Made by a program: the position numbers and the translations under genes. 64,000 nucleotides of DNA, from NCBI GenBank assembly GCA_045104975.1, contig JBGCCY010000100.1, forward strand, positions 1-64,000, read 5' to 3'. Position 1 is the first letter of the stretch. Each line of letters opens with the position of its first letter. Of this stretch, positions 54,946 to 62,406 are shown piece by piece. The notes beneath the pieces are model-generated. The model searched no databases. It saw only the letters and a program-made list of their open reading frames with translations, and was not told the origin of the DNA. This stretch comes from CAJQQY01 sp045104975 (lineage in GTDB: Bacteria > Bacteroidota > Bacteroidia > Chitinophagales > Saprospiraceae).

Positions 54946-56853
54946 CTACTTTTTAACCAATGATCCTTTCATCACTTCTTTCACCACATCTGGATTTAGC
55001 AAGGTACTTACATCTCCCAAGTTGGAAGTATCACCCGAAGCAATTTTTCTCAAAATCCTTCTCATAATTTTTCCTGAACGAGTTTTTGGCAAACCAGAAA
55101 CAATTTGAATTTTATCTGGTTTTGCAATTGGGCCAATTTCTTTGGTTACTACTTTGAGTACTTCTTTTCTAAAAGTATCTTCATTTTTCACCGTTCCATT
55201 GACAATTACATAGGCATAAATTCCTTGCCCTTTGATGTCATGCGGATAACCAACTACAGCAGACTCGATGACATTTTCATGTTCATTGATGGCATTCTCC
55301 ACTTCGGCAGTTCCCATTCGATGACCAGATACATTTATAACATCATCTACACGTCCGATGATTCTGTACATTCCTTTTTTGTCTCGACGTGCGCCATCGC
55401 CTGTGAAATACATATTTTCAAAAGCAGAAAAATAAACTTGTCGGCATCTTTCATGATCTCCATAAGTGGTTCGAATCATCGACGGCCAAGGAAACTTGAT
55501 ACAAAGCAACCCCTCTTTATTATTTCCTTTGATTTCTTTTCCTTCTGGATTAACCAAACACATTTGGATTCCCGGCAAAGGATAACCTGCGTAAGTTGGT
55601 TTTTGTGGAGATATACCTCCCAAACCAGAGATCATAATTCCGCCAGTTTCTGTTTGCCACCAGGTATCAACGATGGGTAGTTTATCTTTTCCAACTTCTT
55701 TTTTGTACCAATTCCAAGCTTCTTCGTTAATTGGTTCGCCGACTGTTCCAAGTACTTTTAACGAACTCAAATCATAGTGACTTGGCCAATGATCTCCCTT
55801 TGCCATCAATGCTCGAATTGCAGTTGGTGCGGTATAAAATTGATTGACTTTATGTTTTTCACAAATATGCCAAAACCTTCCTGCATCTGGAAAAGTCGGA
55901 ACACCTTCAAACATCATCGTCGTCGCTCCTGTCAAAAGCGGGCCATAAATAATATAAGAATGACCAGTAATCCAACCAATATCTGCCGTACACCAATACA
56001 CATCTCCTACTTGATATTGGAAAACATTACTAAATGAATATGAAGTGTAAACCATGTAACCTCCGCAAGTATGTACGACACCTTTTGGCTTACCTGTCGA
56101 ACCTGAAGTGTATAAAATAAATAACACATCTTCGGAATCCATTTGAGCTGGTTGGCAAGTTTTTCGTTTGCCTGCGATTGCTTCGTGCCACCATTTGTCA
56201 CGCCCTTTTTTCATTTTAGTTTTGCCGCCAGTATTTTGATGAACGATGACGGTTTCTATACTTTTACATCCCATTTTCAACGCATCATCGACCACCTGTT
56301 TGACTGGAATATTTTTAGTCCCTCGATTATTGTAGTCAGAACAGATCACCATTTTGCAAGACGAATCTTTAATTCGATCAGCTAGAGCGTTCGCTGAAAA
56401 ACCTGCAAAGACAACCGAATGAATTGCTCCAATTCTTGCACATGCTAAAACTGCAATCGTCAACTCCGCCACCATCGGCATGTAAAAACAAACTCGATCA
56501 CCTTTTTTGATTCCGTTGGCTTTCAACATATTTGCGCAGCGACAAACTTCCGTATATAATTCTTGGTAAGTATACGTTTTGAAAGGTTGGCTAGGATCAT
56601 TGGGTTCCCAAATTAATGCAGTTTCATTTCCTCTTTTTTCAAGGTGTCGATCTAAGCAGTTTTCGGTGATATTCATTTTACCATCAATAAACCATTTTAC
56701 GTCAGGTGTTTTGAAATCAGATTCTAACACCTTCTTCCAAGGCTTCATCCAAGTAAAAGTCTTGGCTTGTTTTGCCCAAAATTTTTCGGGACTTTTTACA
56801 CTTTCAGTATAAGTTTTTTGATATTCTTTAAATGTCTTGATTTGATGAGTCAT
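54946..56853 (-). CDS. acsA: Acetyl-CoA synthetase
   Basis: 635 residues, normal for AMP-forming Acs. Motifs: P-loop YTSGSTGKPKGVVH, DVYWCTADIGWITGHSY, VDTWWQTETGGIMI (with the tryptophan that limits the acetyl pocket) and KTRSGKIMRRILRK, whose lysine is the usual acetylation control site. It makes acetyl-CoA from acetate. The symporter genes upstream and PrpE-like gene downstream make an uptake-and-activation set for short-chain fatty acids. A 575-bp gap with an inverted repeat separates it from the symporter gene, so it may have its own promoter. Confidence 0.93.
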   Translation of the reverse strand: MTHQIKTFKEYQKTYTESVKSPEKFWAKQAKTFTWMKPWKKVLESDFKTPDVKWFIDGKMNITENCLDRHLEKRGNETALIWEPNDPSQPFKTYTYQELYTEVCRCANMLKANGIKKGDRVCFYMPMVAELTIAVLACARIGAIHSVVFAGFSANALADRIKDSSCKMVICSDYNNRGTKNIPVKQVVDDALKMGCKSIETVIVHQNTGGKTKMKKGRDKWWHEAIAGKRKTCQPAQMDSEDVLFILYTSGSTGKPKGVVHTCGGYMVYTSYSFSNVFQYQVGDVYWCTADIGWITGHSYIIYGPLLTGATTMMFEGVPTFPDAGRFWHICEKHKVNQFYTAPTAIRALMAKGDHWPSHYDLSSLKVLGTVGEPINEEAWNWYKKEVGKDKLPIVDTWWQTETGGIMISGLGGISPQKPTYAGYPLPGIQMCLVNPEGKEIKGNNKEGLLCIKFPWPSMIRTTYGDHERCRQVYFSAFENMYFTGDGARRDKKGMYRIIGRVDDVINVSGHRMGTAEVENAINEHENVIESAVVGYPHDIKGQGIYAYVIVNGTVKNEDTFRKEVLKVVTKEIGPIAKPDKIQIVSGLPKTRSGKIMRRILRKIASGDTSNLGDVSTLLNPDVVKEVMKGSLVKK

Positions 56854-56977
56854 CTTAGTTTTGATTTTTTAATTTTAAGAATAGAAAGAAAATAGTTTTT
56901 ACCGCTTTCTACATTCATATAAAATGAACAAACAATAATAATGAAATGAAATTCAACATCTTAATTTTTACAAAAAA

Positions 56978-57014
56978 AAATCCCAACTTTTAAATAAAAA
57001 AAAGTTGAGATTTC
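56978..57014 (-). terminator. Terminator-like hairpin downstream of the symporter gene
   Basis: AAATCCCAACTTTT (56978-56991) pairs with AAAAGTTGAGATTT (57001-57014), one mismatch; a T tract follows on the minus strand. Confidence 0.65.
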
Positions 57015-57157
57015 TTTTTCAAATTGTCTCGCTTTAAAATGATGATATAAATTAAAACACCTAAGAATATTTGTTTCAACAATTCATATTACGCACCATG
57101 ATATAATTCTCGTTTGTTTTTCATTTTTTTCTTGATAAAAAAACGAAACAAAAAAAT

Positions 57158-57334
57158 CAAGGCTGTATTCTTTTTTTAACGGAAAATTGAATTAAAAAAG
57201 GCTAAACAGTTTAAACTCGTCCGCCAAGAAAATCTAATCTCTCCTGCGTCGAGAAGATTTTCTAAGTCGGACTCAAACAGTAAACTGTTCTTAACGCCTT
57301 TTTAAATCCAATTTTCCTAAAAAGAATAAGGCCT
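57158..57334. repeat. Long imperfect inverted repeat between acs and the symporter gene
   Basis: Arms of about 80 bp: left ATTCTTTTTTTAACGGAAAA (57168-57187) matches the reverse complement of the right-arm TTTTCCTAAAAAGAAT (57312-57327). Further in, AAACTCGTCCG and AGAAAATCT pair with CGGACT and AGATTTTCT. The arms enclose a short centre near 57245. Confidence 0.8.
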
Positions 57335-57429
57335 GGAAATAACTCGAAACATTCGGTCTTCCAATTGAAAATAAAAATGGAGAAACTAATAATTATACTC
57401 TGATGCGTAACTTCAGTTAATCATAAAAT

Positions 57430-59208
57430 TTAATGATCAACAGCGTCACCTGCGCCACTTGGGATTCTAATATTCTCTACTATGTCTTGAACATATTGTG
57501 GCGGCGGTGGTGTCATTCTAGAGACCACCATCGAAATCACAAAATTCACCACCATAGCAACCGTACCAAATCCTTCTGGCGAAGTTCCAAACCACCACTC
57601 ACTTGCAGGTCGTGGATCCATCACTCCGATCAATCCAGTTTTGTAGCGAATCATATAAAATAACATTAAAGTGATTCCAACGATCATCCCAGCAACTGCT
57701 CCTTCTCGATTCATTCGCTTGTCAAAAATGCCTAAAATAATCGCAGGAAAAAATGATGCCGCAGCTAGTCCAAATGCTAGTGCGACAACGGCGGCGACAA
57801 AACCAGGTGGATATATTCCAAATATCCCAGCAATGAGAACTGCCACGACAATACTTCCACGAGCTACTCTTAATTCTGATTTTTCAGAAATATTCGGACG
57901 CAGTTGCATCTTCACTAAATCTCTAGAAATAGAAGTCGAAATTACTAATAGCAAACCTGCTGCTGTTGATAAAGCTGCAGCCAATCCACCTGCTGCGACC
58001 AATGCGATCACCCAGTTTGGAAGATCGGCAATTTCAGGATTTGCTAATACCATGATGTCTCGATCAACATAAAGTTCGTTGGCCGTTTTCATGCTGGCAT
58101 TTTCGATCATTCTTTGACCATGTGAACCTCGATCATTGGTAAAAATTGGTTTTTTTCCCTCCAAAGCACTTCCTGCTACGTACTGAATTTTTCCATCATT
58201 ATTCTTATCTGCCCATGCGATAAGTCCTGTATTTTCCCAATTGGTAAACCATTCTGGAATTTCCGAATAAGGTTTTTCACTAACTGTTTCAATTAAATTT
58301 GTTCTTGAAAAAACGGCAATGGCTGGTGCTGTCGTATAAAGTATCGCAATAAATAATAAAGCTAAACCTGCCGACTTCCTAGCATCTCTTACTTTTGCTA
58401 CCGTAAAAAAGCGAACGATTACGTGAGGCAATCCTGCTGTTCCAACCATCAATGCACAAGTGATGGCAAAGACATCCCACTTGCTTTTTGAACCACTCGT
58501 GTATTCATGAAAACCAAGTTTGGTGTGCAACTCATCCAAGGTATCAAGCAGGTAATTTCCATTTTCTAAAGTTCCTCCCATGCCTAATTGAGGTACAGGA
58601 TTCCCAGTCATTTTTATGGAAATAAAAATCGCAGGAACCATAAAGGCAAAAATCAAAACACAATATTGTGCTACTTGCGTGTAGGTAATTCCTTTCATTC
58701 CTCCTAAAAAGGCAAAGAACAATACGACACACATTCCAATGACTACTCCCCAATGAATTTGTACTTGCAAAAATTGAGAAAACACAATTCCGACTCCACG
58801 CATCTGTCCTGCAACATACGTGAAGGAAACGATCAATGCACAAAAAACGGCAACAGTACGTGCAGTATTAGAATAATATCGATCTCCAATAAAATCAGGA
58901 ACTGTAAATTTCCCAAACTTTCTTAAGTAAGGCGCTAGTAATAATGCCAGCAAAACATAACCTCCTGTCCATCCCATCAAATATACAGATCCATCATATC
59001 CACTAAATGAAATAATTCCTGCCATCGAAATAAAAGAAGCGGCACTCATCCAATCAGCAGCAGTTGCCATTCCATTGGCGAGTGGAGAAACTCCTCCTCC
59101 TGCTATATAAAATTCTTTAGTTGAGCCTGCTCTTGCCCAAATTGCTATTCCAAAATATAAGGTAAATGTGATCCCTACTAAAATCCAAGTCCATGTTTGA
59201 ACACTCAT
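57430..59208 (-). CDS. Sodium/solute symporter (SSS family, ActP-like, large subunit)
   Basis: 592 residues with about thirteen transmembrane helices. SSS features include GGGVSPLANGMATAADWMSAASFI, GGMKGITYTQVAQYC and a Na+-site region near AALSTAAGLLLVISTS. A soluble insertion (residues ~330-400) contains DKNNDGKIQY, an EF-hand-like calcium loop. It is preceded by a DUF4212 gene, the small partner subunit of this symporter subgroup. The acetate/propionyl-CoA synthetases downstream suggest acetate or a related short acid as substrate. Confidence 0.9.
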   Translation of the reverse strand: MSVQTWTWILVGITFTLYFGIAIWARAGSTKEFYIAGGGVSPLANGMATAADWMSAASFISMAGIISFSGYDGSVYLMGWTGGYVLLALLLAPYLRKFGKFTVPDFIGDRYYSNTARTVAVFCALIVSFTYVAGQMRGVGIVFSQFLQVQIHWGVVIGMCVVLFFAFLGGMKGITYTQVAQYCVLIFAFMVPAIFISIKMTGNPVPQLGMGGTLENGNYLLDTLDELHTKLGFHEYTSGSKSKWDVFAITCALMVGTAGLPHVIVRFFTVAKVRDARKSAGLALLFIAILYTTAPAIAVFSRTNLIETVSEKPYSEIPEWFTNWENTGLIAWADKNNDGKIQYVAGSALEGKKPIFTNDRGSHGQRMIENASMKTANELYVDRDIMVLANPEIADLPNWVIALVAAGGLAAALSTAAGLLLVISTSISRDLVKMQLRPNISEKSELRVARGSIVVAVLIAGIFGIYPPGFVAAVVALAFGLAAASFFPAIILGIFDKRMNREGAVAGMIVGITLMLFYMIRYKTGLIGVMDPRPASEWWFGTSPEGFGTVAMVVNFVISMVVSRMTPPPPQYVQDIVENIRIPSGAGDAVDH

Positions 59209-59234
59209 CGTTTTATTTTTTTTGTAAAAAAATC

Positions 59235-59396
59235 AAGAATCAGGTGTAAGTTTTTATGCGCTGCGCTTATTATCAGGAGTCAGGAGCTTTCTTTCCTCCC
59301 ATGATTTCAAAAAATTGTAATTAAACCATGAAGAGCAAAAAAACTCCTGACTCCTGACCGAGAGCGTAGTGATCAACCTCATCGCTGACTCCTATT
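59235..59396. repeat. Intraoperonic long inverted repeat, family member 2
   Basis: The left arm (from 59235) and right arm (to 59396) pair best over TCAGGAGTCAGGAG / CTCCTGACTCCTGA. The arm text GCGCTGCGCT ... TCAGGAGTCAGGAG also resembles the repeat at 17361-17525. The right end reaches into the stop codon of the DUF4212 gene and the left end is 27 bp from the symporter start. Confidence 0.85.
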
Positions 59397-59655
59397 TAGA
59401 ATCTTCATCAAAGCCATATTCTTTGTCGAGTTTATTCATCCAGTTCACATAGACGAAAATCAAAACTACGAACACGTAAATAGAACCTTGCTGGGCAAAC
59501 CAGAATCCTAATTTAAATCCTCCAAGATGAATGGTATTTAATTGGTCAACTAAAAGTATTCCGCAGACATAGGAAACTACAAACCAGATGGAAAGAAGAA
59601 TGGCAAGGTAACGGAGATTTTTACTCCAATACTCTTTTGCTTTTTTGTTTGACAT
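59392..59655 (-). CDS. DUF4212 small membrane subunit of the symporter
   Basis: 87 residues with two transmembrane helices (about 13-33 and 48-68). The N-terminal AKEYWSKNLRYLAILLSIW, HLGGFKLGFWFAQQGSIYVF and the charged end NKLDKEYGFDEDSK match the DUF4212 family. That family is co-encoded with VC_2705-type SSS symporters, as here. First gene of the symporter operon. Confidence 0.92.
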   Translation of the reverse strand: MSNKKAKEYWSKNLRYLAILLSIWFVVSYVCGILLVDQLNTIHLGGFKLGFWFAQQGSIYVFVVLIFVYVNWMNKLDKEYGFDEDSK

Positions 59656-59869
59656 AATAGTTGGTTTTAAAAAAATAGACTATCAATAATCTACATTTAG
59701 ATTTACTTTTTCACTTAAAACCATTAAGATAATAATTAGCGGTGAAATGGAACGAACTATTTTTGTTTTCTAGTTTGGTAAAATATGTAGAGTATAAACT
59801 AATACATTTTATCAAAAATATATTGATTATTATCATCTATCAAAACCAGTAAATAATTTCATTTTTTTA

Positions 59870-59898
59870 TTTGAAAAAAATAAGCTTGATTATCTTTA
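59870..59898 (+). promoter_or_regulatory. Bacteroidota-type promoter of the haem-motif lipoprotein
   Basis: TTTG (59870-59873) and TATCTTTA (59891-59898) match the -33 TTTG and -7 TAnnTTTG pattern, with 17 bases between them. They are 43 bp upstream of the start at 59941. Confidence 0.55.
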
Positions 59899-59940
59899 CA
59901 TTAATATTTCTTTTTTATTAAATCACTTTGACTACCTCAC

Positions 59941-60381
59941 ATGAAAAAATATCTTACCTCTTCTACCCTATTTTTGATGCTATTAATTTTTGCTTGCTCT
60001 GACGTAGATCAATCTAATTCTGATCTTCCTCCGATCCAACCCAATCCAAATGGCGATAGTGAATTAGCTTTATTGATGCGAGAAATGTTTGATGATGGAA
60101 TGCGAATGAAAGAGCAAATTGAAAATGGAGATAAATTGGAAGTCCTAGCGAAGTTTGAAAAAATACATACTGCTCAAGCAACTGAACCAGAAAAGGCCGC
60201 AAGTAAAAAATATAAATTATATGCCGATGCTTATCTCAACATGTTGGAACAATTAAAAATTAGTTCGGAGGAGGACACAGATGTTCTGTTCCAAGGCTTA
60301 GTGGAAAGCTGTATGAATTGTCATCGCGCAATGTGTCCTGGTCCAATGGTTCGAATTAAGAAATTGTATTTAAAGAAATAA
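59941..60381 (+). CDS. Lipoprotein with a single c-type haem motif
   Basis: 146 residues. The lipoprotein signal ends at LLIFAC. The C-terminal third has CMNCH, a covalent haem c site, followed by RAMCPGPMVRIKKLYL. The helical layout with the haem motif near the end recalls class II cytochromes (cytochrome c'), but the resemblance is general. It may be an electron carrier or a haem sensor on the outer face of a membrane. It stands alone between divergently arranged genes. Confidence 0.72.
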   Translation: MKKYLTSSTLFLMLLIFACSDVDQSNSDLPPIQPNPNGDSELALLMREMFDDGMRMKEQIENGDKLEVLAKFEKIHTAQATEPEKAASKKYKLYADAYLNMLEQLKISSEEDTDVLFQGLVESCMNCHRAMCPGPMVRIKKLYLKK

Positions 60382-60440
60382 AATTTAGCTTTTAGTTTTT
60401 CAAAATACCTGCCTGCCTCATTAACTCCAACAGAGTAATA

Positions 60441-60500
60441 AGTTATACAAGGATGTTAATCCATTAAACTATTCAGTTTATGTTATCATCCTTATTGACA
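60441..60500. repeat. Imperfect inverted repeat after the haem lipoprotein gene
   Basis: ACAAGGATGTTAATCCATTAAACT and AGTTTATGTTATCATCCTTATTG pair over about 22 bp with a few mismatches; no clear T tract. Confidence 0.55.
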
Positions 60501-60678
60501 AATAAAAAATACTGAAGAAAGAGTTACACAGGTAATGTATAAACAATAAAACTAAAAAAATGGCGCAAAATCTAATTGGTTGTAAGGTGACTTCAATTAG
60601 AAAGTCTGTTTTGTGTGATATATAATATGAAATGTTGGGGGAAGATAATCTGCATTGGGAACTTTAGGCTGACATTTT

Positions 60679-60774
60679 TTACCATTTTCTGCTTCTCTGT
60701 GAAAGCAAGTTGGAAAAAGTAATAAGTGCTCCTCCCATGATAAATGCGCCGGTTGCAATGTACAGAATTAACAT
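60679..60774 (-). CDS. Possible 31-residue single-helix membrane peptide
   Basis: Frame MLILYIATGAFIMGGALITF then SNLLSQRSRKW: one hydrophobic helix with a basic C-terminus, the pattern of a type of small membrane protein seen beside transporters and oxidases. It is shorter than usual annotation limits. There is no good ribosome binding site, though these are weak in the phylum. No family is recognised. Support comes only from composition. Confidence 0.35.
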   Translation of the reverse strand: MLILYIATGAFIMGGALITFSNLLSQRSRKW

Positions 60775-61053
60775 AATGAATAAATTTTTGCGTTAAAAAA
60801 AAATTGTTTTCTCTCAATTTTCATTTGGTATCGCATGGGTAATGCTAAATTGAGAAAATTAAAATAAATATCCAATCATTTTGACAATTAAAAGTCAAAT
60901 TAGTCACTTATCAGCTCTTTTATGAACAGATAGTTAGGTAACAATATATTTACGGGAAATAAAATTCGAATTAGTTACTATATTAGTACATCAAAATGAA
61001 TACCTAATAGAATGAGTTATTAACAATATTAAAAACTTATTCTTTATACGCCC

Positions 61054-61980
61054 CTAAGTAAACAACTCTACTAAAAAATATACATAGAATATAACCAAAA
61101 TGAATCCTTCCCAACGAGAGATCGTTCGAGAAAAACACATCACTCCAAAAAGAATAGTCATCACTAACATCAATGGCAAACTAAATGATAAGATTTCAGG
61201 TTGGATTACTAAGTCACCAATAAAGGCTGGAATTCCAACTACGGCAAGTGTATTAAATATATTGGAACCTAAAACATTTCCTACAGCGATTCCTGTTTTT
61301 CCTTTTTTTGCGGCATTCAGACTAACGATGACTTCTGGTAAAGATGTTCCAAGTGCTACTGCTGATAATGCAATGACTCCTGAACCAATTCCAGCTATAT
61401 TAGATAATTCTTGAATAGATACAACTGTATATTTTGCCCCCAACCAAACTAATGCCGCTCCAACAAACATCAAAACATAACTTTTTACAGAGGCTTTTGG
61501 ATGTATTTCTTTTTCCTCATCATCATCTGACTTTAGTGAATAAAACAAAAACACTACAAGTGTCATCAAAAGTAGTCCCGCTTCAAGATAAGATACATGC
61601 AAATCTTGAACAATGAACCATAGAAAGAATGCAGTAAACCATAAAAATGTCATATCTATTTTCCAAATATCTGTTTTCAGTTTTACCTCTTTCACATAAA
61701 TAGCCACTAATCCTAAAACCAAAGCAATATTAGTAATATTGGAACCTATCACATTTCCTAAAACAATCTCTGACTCGCCTGCAAAAACACTTGCCACAGA
61801 AGTAGCTAACTCAGGCAATGAAGTTCCAAAAGCAATAATCGTAACGCCGATAATATATGGAGAAATACCAAATGACAAACCTATCTCTTCCGCTGAATCA
61901 ATAAACCAATCTGATGCTTTCAATAAAACAGCAAGACTTCCAATAAAAAGACCAGCATAGGTTAATATTTCTACATTCAT
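61054..61980 (-). CDS. Na+/Ca2+ antiporter (CaCA family, YrbG-like)
   Basis: 308 residues with about ten transmembrane helices in two related halves. Each half carries the alpha-repeat motif of the CaCA family: IIAFGTSLPELATSV with VLGNVIGSNITN, then VALGTSLPEVIVSL with AVGNVLGSNIFN. A charged loop (KSDDDEEKEIHPKAS) separates the halves. It exchanges calcium for sodium or protons across the inner membrane. Single gene. Confidence 0.93.
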   Translation of the reverse strand: MNVEILTYAGLFIGSLAVLLKASDWFIDSAEEIGLSFGISPYIIGVTIIAFGTSLPELATSVASVFAGESEIVLGNVIGSNITNIALVLGLVAIYVKEVKLKTDIWKIDMTFLWFTAFFLWFIVQDLHVSYLEAGLLLMTLVVFLFYSLKSDDDEEKEIHPKASVKSYVLMFVGAALVWLGAKYTVVSIQELSNIAGIGSGVIALSAVALGTSLPEVIVSLNAAKKGKTGIAVGNVLGSNIFNTLAVVGIPAFIGDLVIQPEILSFSLPLMLVMTILFGVMCFSRTISRWEGFILVIFYVYFLVELFT

Positions 61981-62406
61981 ATTTTGATTAGGCTAGAGAA
62001 GATTTTTTTTTGCAAACCGCAAAAGTACAATTTTTTCTCATTTGCCCTTTCTTTTTCTACCAATGAAAAGAAAAAATTGATAGAAGGCGGATTAAAGATT
62101 CGTTCTATGATGATTTGACATTATTGAATTTTTCTTTTAGCAGTTAAATAATGGAATTCTATTTTCTTGAAAAATAAAATTTAGCTCAATTTTGCAACCC
62201 TTTACTACTAAAAAAACGTCAATACTATTGACGTTCATTTACTTTTTTTTCCAAAACATATTACTCTCTCAAGCGTATTACTTAGTAGAATATTGAATGC
62301 AATTTTTCGTTATTTTCTTACTACTCTTTTAAATGACCCTAAATTGACATACAAATCTTCCTTGAATAGGTGAAAACTTCCTAAATTGAATAAAATCTCA
62401 CTTGAT
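61981..62406. other. Divergent intergenic region with an unassigned terminator-like hairpin
   Basis: About 425 bp between the antiporter (minus) and the large secreted protein (plus). AACGTCAAT (62215-62223) and ATTGACGTT (62227-62235) form a perfect 9-bp stem, with an A tract on its left side that reads as a T tract on the minus strand. No gene is present for it to terminate. Both flanking promoters should lie here. Confidence 0.55.

Larger units (their letters stand above)
56854..57429. other. Gap between acs and the symporter gene
   Basis: 575 bp without a gene. It holds a terminator-like hairpin (56978-57014: AAATCCCAACTTTT / AAAAGTTGAGATTT, one mismatch) and the long inverted repeat at 57158-57334. 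The acs promoter should lie near 56900 but was not identified. Confidence 0.6.
60382..61053. other. Intergenic region with a hairpin and one possible micro-gene
   Basis: About 670 bp. An imperfect hairpin lies at 60441-60500 (AAGGATG...CATTAAACT against AGTTTATG...CATCCTT) and may end the haem lipoprotein transcript. A 31-residue minus-strand frame at 60679-60774 is listed separately. No other feature seen. Confidence 0.5.

Noticed and set aside
60593..60817. 74-residue minus-strand frame
   Set aside because: No domain, no plausible composition; the overlapping 31-residue hydrophobic frame is the better candidate.
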